NCBI GenBank assembly: GCA_003152145.1
Contig: PLZL01000235.1
Location: 1-8,131 of the forward strand
Length of the DNA stretch: 8,131 nt
DNA from: Limisphaerales bacterium
GTDB taxonomy: Bacteria > Verrucomicrobiota > Verrucomicrobiae > Limisphaerales > UBA11358
Direction: 5' to 3'
Below are positions 1 through 5,650 of this stretch, in pieces. Positions within the stretch are counted from its first letter, which is position 1. Each line of letters begins with the position of its first letter. Both the position numbers and the translations under genes were made by a program. The notes beneath the pieces were generated by a model. The model saw only the letters and a list, made by a program, of their open reading frames with translations. It did not search any database and had not been told where the DNA came from.

Positions 1-85
1 CGCGGACAACGCCGACGTTTTGTTTGGCCGTCGCGGCCTTGGCGCCCGCGATCTGGGCTTCAATTTCTTGCAATAGATTGCTCAT
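1..85 (-). CDS. atpA: ATP synthase F1 subunit alpha, N-terminal fragment
   Basis: Only the first 28 codons are present; the gene runs off the left edge. The visible protein begins MSNLLQEIEAQIAG and reaches QNVGVVR, matching the N-terminal region of F1 alpha just before the usual 'GDGIA' beta-strand motif. The alpha subunit forms the non-catalytic nucleotide sites of the alpha3beta3 hexamer, and its extreme N-terminus is the docking site for delta, encoded immediately upstream. It follows atpH by 42 bp, the standard bacterial order delta-alpha. The start is the ATG at 83-85. No Shine-Dalgarno sequence is visible in the 13 bases between the ATG and a strong hairpin at 99-119. Identity rests on gene order plus the short N-terminal match. 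Confidence 0.9.
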   Translation of the reverse strand, partial: MSNLLQEIEAQIAGAKAATAKQNVGVVR

Positions 86-98
86 AAATTATTCGCTT

Positions 99-119
99 GG
101 GACGGCGACACGCCGTCCC
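99..119. repeat. Perfect 9-bp-stem hairpin in the atpH-atpA gap
   Basis: The arm GGGACGGCG (99-107) is the exact reverse complement of CGCCGTCCC (111-119), with a 3-nt ACA loop. It fills half of the 42-bp gap between the atpH stop and the atpA start. Neither strand has a T-tract after the stem, so it does not look like an intrinsic terminator. It could be a REP-like interspersed palindrome or an mRNA stability/processing element. It lies 13 nt before the atpA start codon in the transcript. I recall similar GGGACGGCG palindromes in verrucomicrobial genomes, but I cannot verify this here. Confidence 0.85.
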
Positions 120-127
120 GCCCATGT

Positions 128-520
128 TCAAAAACTCTCCGCCAGCGCGTTCAAACGCGCCTGAATGCTGCCGTCATAAACGTCGCTGCCGACCTTGACG
201 CGCAGGCCGCCGATCAACGCCGGATTCCGGTCGAACGTCAGGCTCACACCCTCGCCGTAAATTTTTTTGATCCGGTTTGCCACGTCCGTTTGCAAATCAG
301 CGGGCAAGGGCACCGCGCTTTCGACGCGCGCGGTGCGGCGCTCCAAATCCAGTTTCACCAGCCGGTGCAGGCGCGACAAAATTTCGATGTAACGGCGCGG
401 CTTCTTTGCCAGCACGAGCGCAACCACCTGCCGGACGCGGTTCTCGTCCAGCAAACCGTTGACCTGGCAACTGCGGAACAGTTGCCGGGCTTCACGCTGC
501 GCTAGTTTGGAAATTTTCAT
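128..520 (-). CDS. atpH: ATP synthase F1 subunit delta, short form
   Basis: Delta is the stator subunit linking the b-subunit stalk to the top of F1 on the cytoplasmic side of the membrane. The C-terminal part carries the family signature at residues about 99-122 (NPALIGGLRVKVGSDVYDGS), matching the canonical 'IGG..V..GD.V.DGS' block. The N-terminus (AQREARQLF, residues 7-15) resembles the first helix of the normal N-terminal domain. The protein is 130 residues, against roughly 175-180 for the textbook subunit; the shortfall falls in the N-terminal helical bundle between residues about 20 and 40. It sits between atpF and atpA as expected. The start is the ATG at 518-520; only a weak CCGGA precedes it. 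The reading frame is clean, so this looks like a short lineage variant rather than a damaged gene. Confidence 0.92.
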   Translation of the reverse strand: MKISKLAQREARQLFRSCQVNGLLDENRVRQVVALVLAKKPRRYIEILSRLHRLVKLDLERRTARVESAVPLPADLQTDVANRIKKIYGEGVSLTFDRNPALIGGLRVKVGSDVYDGSIQARLNALAESF

Positions 521-534
521 TCCGGGTTCGGCCG

Positions 535-567
535 ATTTGACATTTCAAATCTGAAATTTGAAATCCG
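535..567. repeat. Heptad (7-bp period) dyad array, ATTTGAA type, in the atpF-atpH gap
   Basis: Consecutive 7-bp units start at 535, 542, 549 and 556, with a degenerate unit at 563. Each follows the pattern ATYTSAM (for example ATTTCAA at 542 and ATTTGAA at 556). The array also forms a perfect 9-bp inverted repeat: ATTTCAAAT (542-550) and ATTTGAAAT (556-564) around the spacer CTGAA. It fills most of the 47-bp gap between the atpF stop and the atpH start. No terminator-like T-tract follows the GC-poor stem. Confidence 0.8.
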
Positions 568-1056
568 TCAGGCCGTCAGTTGTTTTTCCGTTTCCTCGGC
601 GAGCCGTTTTTGATCTTCCGGCGTGAGAATCTTGCCGGTGACGGTCGCGGTCGTCTGCACTACGAGCCGTCCGACTTCGCGTTTCAATTCGGCGAGCATC
701 CGCGCGTGGTCCTGTGCGGCGGCTTCGCGCGCACGGGTCACAATCTGTTCGGCGGCGGCGATGGCCTTCTGCGTCTCAACTTCGCGCACGCGCGCGGCGG
801 CGGTCCGCGCCTGCTCAATCAGTTCGTTCGCCTGGTCGCCGGCCTGGGCCAGAATGCGTTTGCGCTCGGCTTCGGTGTGCGCGAGTTCGGCCTTGATTTT
901 TTCGGCGTCGGCCATGCCCTCGGCGATTTTCTGCCGGCGCGCCTCGAGCATCGCGAAGATCGGCCGGTAGGCAAATCTCCACAGCACGAAAAACACGAGG
1001 GAAAAACTGACCGTCTGCGCGAGCAGAATTTTCCACTGGATTCCTAATGAGTCCAT
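568..1056 (-). CDS. atpF: ATP synthase Fo subunit b
   Basis: Subunit b forms the peripheral stalk that stops F1 rotating with the rotor. The 162-residue length is normal for the family. One N-terminal membrane helix covers residues about 10-28 (LLAQTVSFSLVFFVLWRF), followed by the typical basic/proline turn (YRPI). A long charged, alanine-rich coiled coil runs from residue about 38 (EARRQKIAEGMADAEK) to about 140. The C-terminal helix ends in EETEKQLTA and would contact delta. Only one b gene is seen, so there is no b/b' pair in this window. It starts 7 bp after the atpE stop, the tightest junction in the operon, suggesting translational coupling. The start is the ATG at 1054-1056, with no clear Shine-Dalgarno sequence. 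Confidence 0.96.
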   Translation of the reverse strand: MDSLGIQWKILLAQTVSFSLVFFVLWRFAYRPIFAMLEARRQKIAEGMADAEKIKAELAHTEAERKRILAQAGDQANELIEQARTAAARVREVETQKAIAAAEQIVTRAREAAAQDHARMLAELKREVGRLVVQTTATVTGKILTPEDQKRLAEETEKQLTA

Positions 1057-1063
1057 GGCCGGA

Positions 1064-1279
1064 TTATTTGACGACGAGCCACGCGATGACCGCCCAGCCT
1101 TCGGCGAGCGCCATGCCGACGAACATAAACGTCAGGATCTTGCCAAACATTCCGGGGTTGCGGCTCATGGCGATGACGCCACCGGCCGTGGCGATGCCGA
1201 TGCCGATGGCCGCGCCGCCGAAGGCGAGACCGATGTGTATGTTGCCGACCATGTTGCCGGCTGCTTGTGCGAGCATCAT
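1064..1279 (-). CDS. atpE: ATP synthase Fo subunit c (proteolipid, rotor ring)
   Basis: The product is a 71-residue hairpin of two membrane helices that oligomerises into the ion-translocating ring. Helix 1 (residues about 13-38) has the alternating-glycine pattern GGAAIGIGIATAGG. The polar loop is R40-N41-P42 instead of the usual RQP. Helix 2 (about 47-70) carries the ion-binding carboxylate E60 in GMALAEGW. The position equivalent to the Na+-ring glutamine is isoleucine (I27), and the residue after E60 is glycine rather than serine or threonine, so proton coupling is inferred. I chose the ATG at 1277-1279; the adjacent ATG at 1274-1276 is equally possible. The frame stays open to a TTG at 1345 overlapping the atpB stop, but that would add 22 residues foreign to the family. 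The leader before the start is A-rich with AGAAAG. Confidence 0.95.
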   Translation of the reverse strand: MMLAQAAGNMVGNIHIGLAFGGAAIGIGIATAGGVIAMSRNPGMFGKILTFMFVGMALAEGWAVIAWLVVK

Positions 1280-1306
1280 AATTTTTCTTTCTGTTGGTTT
1301 TGGTTG

Positions 1307-1331
1307 TGCCGCGGCGTCCAATGCCGCGGCA
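1307..1331. repeat. GC-rich 9-bp-stem hairpin in the atpB-atpE gap
   Basis: The arm TGCCGCGGC (1307-1315) pairs perfectly with GCCGCGGCA (1323-1331) around a 7-nt loop. In the transcript it lies just after the atpB stop and is followed by an unpaired A/C-rich stretch leading to the atpE start. It has no T-tract. An intercistronic stabilising or pausing element that helps atpE outproduce its neighbours would fit the excess of c subunits needed, but this is inference. Confidence 0.75.
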
Positions 1332-1341
1332 ATTTCAAAAA

Positions 1342-2292
1342 TCAATGGCCGTGCTCCTCATCGGTGTGCGTGCAAAGCGTGCCGACGAACGCCACGACCA
1401 GCATCGAAAACACAAACGCCTGCACCAGGCAGACGAACGTCTCGTAAAAATAAAAGAACGTCGAAAGGACCAGCGCCAGCGGCAGGTTGTTGTGAAACGT
1501 CATATCCAGGATGGTTTCGCCGGCAAAAATGTTCCCGTAAAGGCGCATCGCCAGCGCGACCGGCCGCGCGAACCCGACGGAAAGCAGTTCCATCGCGCCA
1601 ATGAAAAGGAACAGGAGAAAGAACAGCGGATAGGCCCATTTGTTCGTGTCCATCTTCACGCCGAAGATATGTTTGATCAGCCCCCAAAACCCGTTGTAAC
1701 GCACCGCCCAAAAAAGGCTCATCACCAGAAAAATCCCCGCCATCGCGATTGTAAGATTCGCGTCGGTCGTCGGCGGACGGAAGAACGGCGTGAAATGTCC
1801 GTCGTGATAAGACCCGATGCTGCCGACGCCCGGGACCAAATCCACCAGGTTCGACATCAGGATGAAAATGAAAAACGTCGTCGCAAACGGAAAAACCCAG
1901 CGTGCCACGCGCTTGTCCAAAATGTCGCCGATCAAACCCTCCCAGCCTTCGACGAGCGATTCCATCACGTTCTGCATTCCGGTCGGTATTTCCTTGACGC
2001 CCTTCCACGTCGTCAGGCGGACGATGACCAGAATGACCCCCGCGACAATCCAGGTGCAAATCATCGAGTTCGTTATCGGAAATCCCAAAACCGTAAACAA
2101 AGTCGGCGCGGCGGACGGAACCATTTCCACCGCCGATTCAGTAGTTTGCGCCAGTGCATTTGCCGGGCTTGAGATTGCCACTTGAGGCGGATTGCCAGGC
2201 GCGGATTGCGACGACGGCTGCGCATTCACATCCGCCGCAAATATCGCGGCGAGAAACGCGCAGACGAAAATGATGGTGCCGAATCGCTTCAC
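1342..2292 (-). CDS. atpB: ATP synthase Fo subunit a
   Basis: Subunit a provides the two half-channels next to the c ring. The essential arginine is R250 in AMRLYGNIFAGE (residues 247-258 from the chosen start), matching the family motif around E. coli R210. The conserved glutamine of the last helix is in LVQAFVF. Several membrane helices are evident, including ones around residues 70-92, 132-148, 180-196 and 222-238. I chose the GTG at 2290-2292 because it gives a classical signal peptide (MKRFGTIIFVCAFLAAIFAA, cleavage near VNA-Q) and has an AAGGGA Shine-Dalgarno 9 nt upstream (2302-2307). The frame stays open to an ATG at 2397, which would put 35 implausible soluble residues before the signal peptide. 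The product is 316 residues, longer than the ~270 of E. coli because of the signal peptide and a Ser/Pro/Ala-rich linker (about 25-60). No atpI is present between this gene and gluQ. Confidence 0.95.
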   Translation of the reverse strand: MKRFGTIIFVCAFLAAIFAADVNAQPSSQSAPGNPPQVAISSPANALAQTTESAVEMVPSAAPTLFTVLGFPITNSMICTWIVAGVILVIVRLTTWKGVKEIPTGMQNVMESLVEGWEGLIGDILDKRVARWVFPFATTFFIFILMSNLVDLVPGVGSIGSYHDGHFTPFFRPPTTDANLTIAMAGIFLVMSLFWAVRYNGFWGLIKHIFGVKMDTNKWAYPLFFLLFLFIGAMELLSVGFARPVALAMRLYGNIFAGETILDMTFHNNLPLALVLSTFFYFYETFVCLVQAFVFSMLVVAFVGTLCTHTDEEHGH

Positions 2293-2301
2293 GTAAAAAC
2301 A

Positions 2302-2307
2302 TCCCTT
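2302..2307 (-). promoter_or_regulatory. Shine-Dalgarno sequence for atpB, deciding the GTG start
   Basis: On the minus strand AAGGGA sits 9 nt before the GTG at 2292. It is the only convincing ribosome-binding sequence seen for the atp genes here, and it supports the GTG start over the ATG at 2397. Confidence 0.55.
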
Positions 2308-2320
2308 CAGTCCACACGAA

Positions 2321-2336
2321 TTGTCCAATTGGTCAA
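2321..2336. promoter_or_regulatory. 16-bp dyad in the gluQ-atpB gap (possible operator or leader structure)
   Basis: TTGTCCAATTGGTCAA is a palindrome centred on CCAATTGG, with one mismatched pair (T/T) four bases from each end. It lies 28 bp upstream of the atpB GTG, inside the 136-bp gap after gluQ. A second, smaller dyad (GTGAA, AAAA, TTCAC) lies at 2378-2391. This gap is where a promoter for the ATP synthase operon would be expected, but I could not find a convincing -35/-10 pair. A regulator-binding role is only a possibility. Confidence 0.35.
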
Positions 2337-2428
2337 ACCGGATTGTGGGTCTGAAAGGCCGGAAAGATTGCCTTGTCGTGAAAAAATTCACAAGCATTTT
2401 TTGGATGTTTTTTGGCCTGGCGCGGAAA

Positions 2429-3319
2429 TCAAAGCCAGTTTTGGCGCAGTGATTCGGGCGTTTCTCCGCGGGTGCGCAATGTCCGCAAACTCAACGCATC
2501 GTGGCGCTTGGCCAGCCGCACGCCGGATTCGTCGCGCCAGAGCGGACAATGATAAAATGCCGGCGGCGCCAGGCCCAGTGCGCGGTAAATCAGAAGCTGC
2601 CGCGCCGTGCTGACGTGCAAATCCGCGCCGCGCACGACCTCGGTGATTTGCATCGCCGCGTCGTCCGCCACGCAGGCCAGTTGATACGCCGGAACGCCAT
2701 CACCGCGCCAGACCACGAAGTCGCCGAAATCCCTTCCGGCCACGAATCGTTGCTCGCCACAATTTCCATCCACGAAAGAAACCGTCTCGCCGTCGGGAAC
2801 GCGGAAGCGCCAACTCGCGGGGCGTGACACGTGACGGGTGACAGGTGACAAGGCGGCAAGCGCGGGATTCATGTCACTTGTCACTTGCCGCTTGTCACTT
2901 TTGTTTCGGCACGTTCCCGGATAAATCACCTCGTCATCCTCCGCGTGGGGCGCGCTGGCGGCTGACCGGATGTCCTTGCGCGAGCAGGTGCAGGGATAAA
3001 TGAAATTGCCGGCATGGAGCTTTTCCAGAGCGGCGAGGTAAACACTCATCCGCTCACTTTGATTGTAAGGCGCGAACGGCCCGCCGCAGTCCGGGCCTTC
3101 CTGCCATTCAAAACCAAACCAGCGCAAATCCTCAATCATGGCCGGGACAAATTCCATCTTGAAGCGGGTGGAATCCAAATCCTCGTTCCGTAAAATCAGT
3201 GTGCCGCCATTTTCCCTGGCCCGTTGCTGCGCCATCCAAAACGTCCGCGCATGACCGAGATGCAAATAACCCGTCGGCGACGGCGCGAGCCGTCCGCGAT
3301 ATTTTTGAAACGCGTTCAC
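2429..3319 (-). CDS. gluQ: Glutamyl-queuosine tRNA(Asp) synthetase
   Basis: This class I GluRS-like enzyme activates glutamate and attaches it to queuosine-34 of tRNA(Asp). Visible motifs are the HIGH-type HLGH (residues 20-23) after the RLAPSPTG lead-in, the LRNEDLD block (43-49, family R-x-E-D-x-D), a zinc site fitting C110, C112, Y133 and C137, the substrate region EVVRGADL (227-234), and a KMSKS-equivalent RLAKR (268-272). The protein ends soon after, at residue 296, so it lacks the anticodon-binding domain that separates GluQ from true GluRS; it also lacks the C-terminal tail of the E. coli enzyme. Residues about 141-166 (starting SDKRQVTSDM) are encoded by a heptad repeat; by comparison with my memory of E. 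coli GluQ, this makes the C137-to-RFR linker about 22 residues longer. The start is the GTG at 3317-3319, with no clear Shine-Dalgarno. The gene lies 136 bp upstream of atpB on the same strand, so read-through is possible. Confidence 0.92.
   Translation of the reverse strand: MNAFQKYRGRLAPSPTGYLHLGHARTFWMAQQRARENGGTLILRNEDLDSTRFKMEFVPAMIEDLRWFGFEWQEGPDCGGPFAPYNQSERMSVYLAALEKLHAGNFIYPCTCSRKDIRSAASAPHAEDDEVIYPGTCRNKSDKRQVTSDMNPALAALSPVTRHVSRPASWRFRVPDGETVSFVDGNCGEQRFVAGRDFGDFVVWRGDGVPAYQLACVADDAAMQITEVVRGADLHVSTARQLLIYRALGLAPPAFYHCPLWRDESGVRLAKRHDALSLRTLRTRGETPESLRQNWL
2824..2899. repeat. Heptad dyad array, GTGACAN type, inside the gluQ coding sequence
   Basis: On the plus strand GTGAC recurs at 2824, 2831, 2838 and 2845, exactly 7 bp apart. 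The right arm has the complementary TGTCACT at 2872, 2879 and 2893, with TGCCGCT at 2886, again in 7-bp register. Both arms carry one variant unit of type GCGGCAA. The inner parts, 2845-2860 and 2884-2898, form a near-perfect inverted repeat with one bulged G. An 11-bp unrelated core separates the arms. The array lies wholly inside gluQ, keeps the frame and encodes the linker after the zinc site. Confidence 0.88.
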
Positions 3320-3529
3320 TCGCGTCAGGAGACTTGAAACCGCGCCTTTCTGTCAATCCATGAAACCGCAGGCGGAAATTGACGCTGCCGCATTCCTCGC
3401 AACCCCAGGCTAAATGATAATATCCCGTTGGGATTTTTGGTTGTTGGCCATTTCAAGCATCCTCAAAAATTAGGATGGACTTTTGCCGGTTCTGAATTCA
3501 ATTTTATGCCCATGCAACGCACCCATTTG
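3320..3529. promoter_or_regulatory. Divergent intergenic region between gluQ and the GH51 gene
   Basis: This 210-bp gap must hold the promoters for both divergent genes. I see no convincing -35/-10 pair. Small dyads are present at 3422-3434 (ATCCC, GTT, GGGAT, then a short T-run) and 3458-3477 (CATCCT, 8-nt loop, AGGATG). A GATAAT at 3416-3421 resembles a -10 box but lacks a matching -35. The right part (3428-3529) is open in the GH51 frame from a TTG at 3428 but does not look coding. Confidence 0.4.
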
Positions 3530-5644
3530 ATGAGGAAACATTTGTCCACGCTGACCGGTCTTTTGCTGGCCGTCCTCGGCGCAACCGCAAACCCACTGCT
3601 CGCGCAAACAACGAATTCGGAAACAACCAATTCCGTTTCCACCGCGCCACCGGCAACTCCTGTCCTGAAAATCAAGGCCGACCAAGTCGCCGCTAAAGTC
3701 AACCCGATGCTTTACGGCTTGATGACCGAGGAAATCAATTTCTCCTACGAAGGCGGGCTTTACGGAGAGCTGGTCCGCAACCGCACGTTCAAGGCGGGCA
3801 GGACCAATGCGATTTATTGGGAGACAGTCGGCGGCGCGGCCATTTTGCTCGATACAAACACGCCGTTGAATGACGCGCTGAACGTGAGTCTGAAAGTGGA
3901 CACGGGCAACGCGTCAAAAAATTCCCCGGTGGGAATCGCCAACGGCGGTTACTGGGGAATCCCCGTCAAGCCGAACACGACTTATCACGCGTCGTTTTAC
4001 GCTAAGGGGAAACATTTCAAAGGCCCGTTGACGGTCAGCTTGTTCCACGTTGACACGAACTATCCAATCCTTACATATCACAGCAAAGACGGCTCTGTGA
4101 CTAAAGGCATTGATGGATACACTGTGCCAATCGCCAGCGCGACGATTCCAAAAATTACGGGCGATTGGAAGAAATATGAAGTGACGTTGACGAGCGGCAA
4201 CATCGAAACGTCGAAAGACAATCAGTTGGTCATTTCAACGACGAAGCCGGGGACATTATTCAACAAGCACGGCACCGTCTGGCTTCAGCAGGTGTCGCTG
4301 TTCCCGCCGACGTTCAATAACCGCGCGAATGGCAACCGGCGCGACCTCATGCAAATCCTCGCGGACATGCAACCGAGATTTTTGCGGTTCCCCGGCGGCA
4401 ATTATCTGGAAGGCAATTATATTAACGAGCGCTTTGACTGGAAGAAAACCATCGGGGACATTTCGCAGCGTCCGGGCCACCAAAGCCCGTGGAACTACTG
4501 GTCCACGGACGGTTTCGGCCTGATGGAATATCTCGAATGGTGCGAAGACCTGCACATGGAGCCGTTGCTCGCCGTTTACGCCGGTTACTCGTTGCGCCGC
4601 GATTTTATCAAGCCCGGTCCCGATCTCGAGCCTTACGTGCAGGACGCGCTCGATGAGATCGAATACGTCACCGGCGACGCGGCGACGACCAAATGGGGCG
4701 TGCAACGCGCGAAGGACGGCCATCCCGCGCCGTTCCCGTTGCATTATGTCGAGGTTGGCAATGAAGACTACAACCGTGCCAGCCAATATGAGGGCCGATT
4801 CGCGCAATTCTTCAATGCCATCAAGGCGAAATATCCCAACCTGCAAGTCATTGCGACGACAGTTGTCACCAACACCGTGCCGGATTTGGTTGACGAACAT
4901 TATTACCGCACGCAGGAGCAAATGGAGGCGCAGTCGCACATGTATGACACGCGCGAACGCACCGGCCCGAAAATTTTCGTCGGCGAATGGGCCACGCGCA
5001 TCGGCTCGCCCACGCCGAACATGGCGGGCGCGCTCGGCGACGCCGCGTGGATGTGCTGCATGGAACGCAATTCCGACATCGTCCTCCTAGAATCCTATGC
5101 ACCGCTCTTTGTCAACGTCAGCGAACTCGCTGGCCGGGGCCGCTCGATGCAATGGCCCAGCGACCTCATCGGCTACGACGCGCTCACCAGCTATGGCTCG
5201 CCGTCCTATTATGCGCAAAAAATGTTCAGCACGCACCACGGCGATATTGTGCTTGCGACCGATTCACAGGACATTCCGACCTACACCTGGGCCGGCGGAC
5301 GCGGACGCGGTGGCGGCGGTGGTGGTCAAGCTGTGGGCCCGCGACAGGTGCCGTCAGTGTTCTTCGACGTCACACGCGACAGCCAGAGCGGATTAATTTA
5401 TCTCAAAGTGGTGAACCGCCAAAGCGCGCCGCAGCAGGTTCGTGTTCAAATCAGCGGTGTTGGTTCCGTCGCCGCCCAGGGTTCCGCCACCGTTTTGAAA
5501 GCGGACAAACCGGACGACACGAATACGATTCAAAAGCCGACGAAGATTGTTCCCGCCGTGGAAAATGTGGACGGACTCGGAACAGATTTCACGCGCGGTT
5601 TCCCGCCGTATTCCATCACGATTTTGGAATTGAAGGCGAAATAA
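3530..5644 (+). CDS. Secreted GH51-type alpha-L-arabinofuranosidase
   Basis: GH51 enzymes release terminal arabinofuranose from arabinan, arabinoxylan or arabinogalactan by a retaining mechanism. From the ATG at 3530 the product is 704 residues. It starts with a signal peptide (MRKHLSTLTGLLLAVLGATA, cleavage probably after PLLA), so it acts outside the cytoplasm. Residues about 95-257 form a beta-rich region like the carbohydrate-binding module in many GH51 proteins. The catalytic barrel follows, with RFLRFPGGNYLEGN (283-296), the acid/base E412 in VEVGNE, the nucleophile E486 in IFVGEWA, and the family block AAWMCCMERNSDIVLLESYAPLF just after. A C-terminal beta domain ends the protein, with an unusual glycine run at about 589-599. 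ATGs at 3506 and 3512 and a TTG at 3428 are alternative starts; none has a clear Shine-Dalgarno. It is the only plus-strand gene and has no glycan-utilisation neighbours. Other furanosidase specificity is possible within GH51. Confidence 0.9.
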   Translation: MRKHLSTLTGLLLAVLGATANPLLAQTTNSETTNSVSTAPPATPVLKIKADQVAAKVNPMLYGLMTEEINFSYEGGLYGELVRNRTFKAGRTNAIYWETVGGAAILLDTNTPLNDALNVSLKVDTGNASKNSPVGIANGGYWGIPVKPNTTYHASFYAKGKHFKGPLTVSLFHVDTNYPILTYHSKDGSVTKGIDGYTVPIASATIPKITGDWKKYEVTLTSGNIETSKDNQLVISTTKPGTLFNKHGTVWLQQVSLFPPTFNNRANGNRRDLMQILADMQPRFLRFPGGNYLEGNYINERFDWKKTIGDISQRPGHQSPWNYWSTDGFGLMEYLEWCEDLHMEPLLAVYAGYSLRRDFIKPGPDLEPYVQDALDEIEYVTGDAATTKWGVQRAKDGHPAPFPLHYVEVGNEDYNRASQYEGRFAQFFNAIKAKYPNLQVIATTVVTNTVPDLVDEHYYRTQEQMEAQSHMYDTRERTGPKIFVGEWATRIGSPTPNMAGALGDAAWMCCMERNSDIVLLESYAPLFVNVSELAGRGRSMQWPSDLIGYDALTSYGSPSYYAQKMFSTHHGDIVLATDSQDIPTYTWAGGRGRGGGGGGQAVGPRQVPSVFFDVTRDSQSGLIYLKVVNRQSAPQQVRVQISGVGSVAAQGSATVLKADKPDDTNTIQKPTKIVPAVENVDGLGTDFTRGFPPYSITILELKAK

Positions 5645-5650
5645 CCGAAA

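Noticed and set aside
1280..1345. Longer atpE starting at the TTG at 1345, overlapping the atpB stop
   Set aside because: The added 22 residues do not fit the c-subunit family and the segment contains a hairpin; the overlap is attractive but probably chance.
1294..2172. Long plus-strand open frame (292 codons) opposite atpB
   Set aside because: It is antisense to a well-conserved gene, is extremely rich in Arg, His, Gln and Lys, has no recognisable motif, and is what a high-GC antisense frame produces.
2293..2397. Longer atpB starting at the ATG at 2397
   Set aside because: It would add 35 non-conserved residues before an obvious signal peptide; the GTG at 2292 has a Shine-Dalgarno.
2824..2899. 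CRISPR-like array
   Set aside because: Units are 7 bp with no spacers and inverted symmetry, so this is a heptad dyad and not a CRISPR.
3416..3421. GATAAT as a -10 promoter box for the GH51 gene
   Set aside because: No acceptable -35 lies 16-18 bp upstream; the nearest TTGACG is about 31 bp away.
3422..3438. ATCCC/GGGAT hairpin followed by Ts as an intrinsic terminator
   Set aside because: The stem is only 5 bp, the T-run is short, and no plus-strand gene lies upstream to terminate.
3428..3529. Longer GH51 protein from the TTG at 3428
   Set aside because: The extra residues precede a good signal peptide and look like untranslated leader.
4256..4939. Minus-strand open frame opposite the GH51 catalytic domain
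   Set aside because: The GH51 frame carries both catalytic glutamates and conserved blocks; the opposite frame has none.
3530..5644. GH51 gene as a recent horizontal acquisition
   Set aside because: It stands alone on the opposite strand, but its base composition does not obviously differ from its neighbours and no mobile-element remnants flank it.
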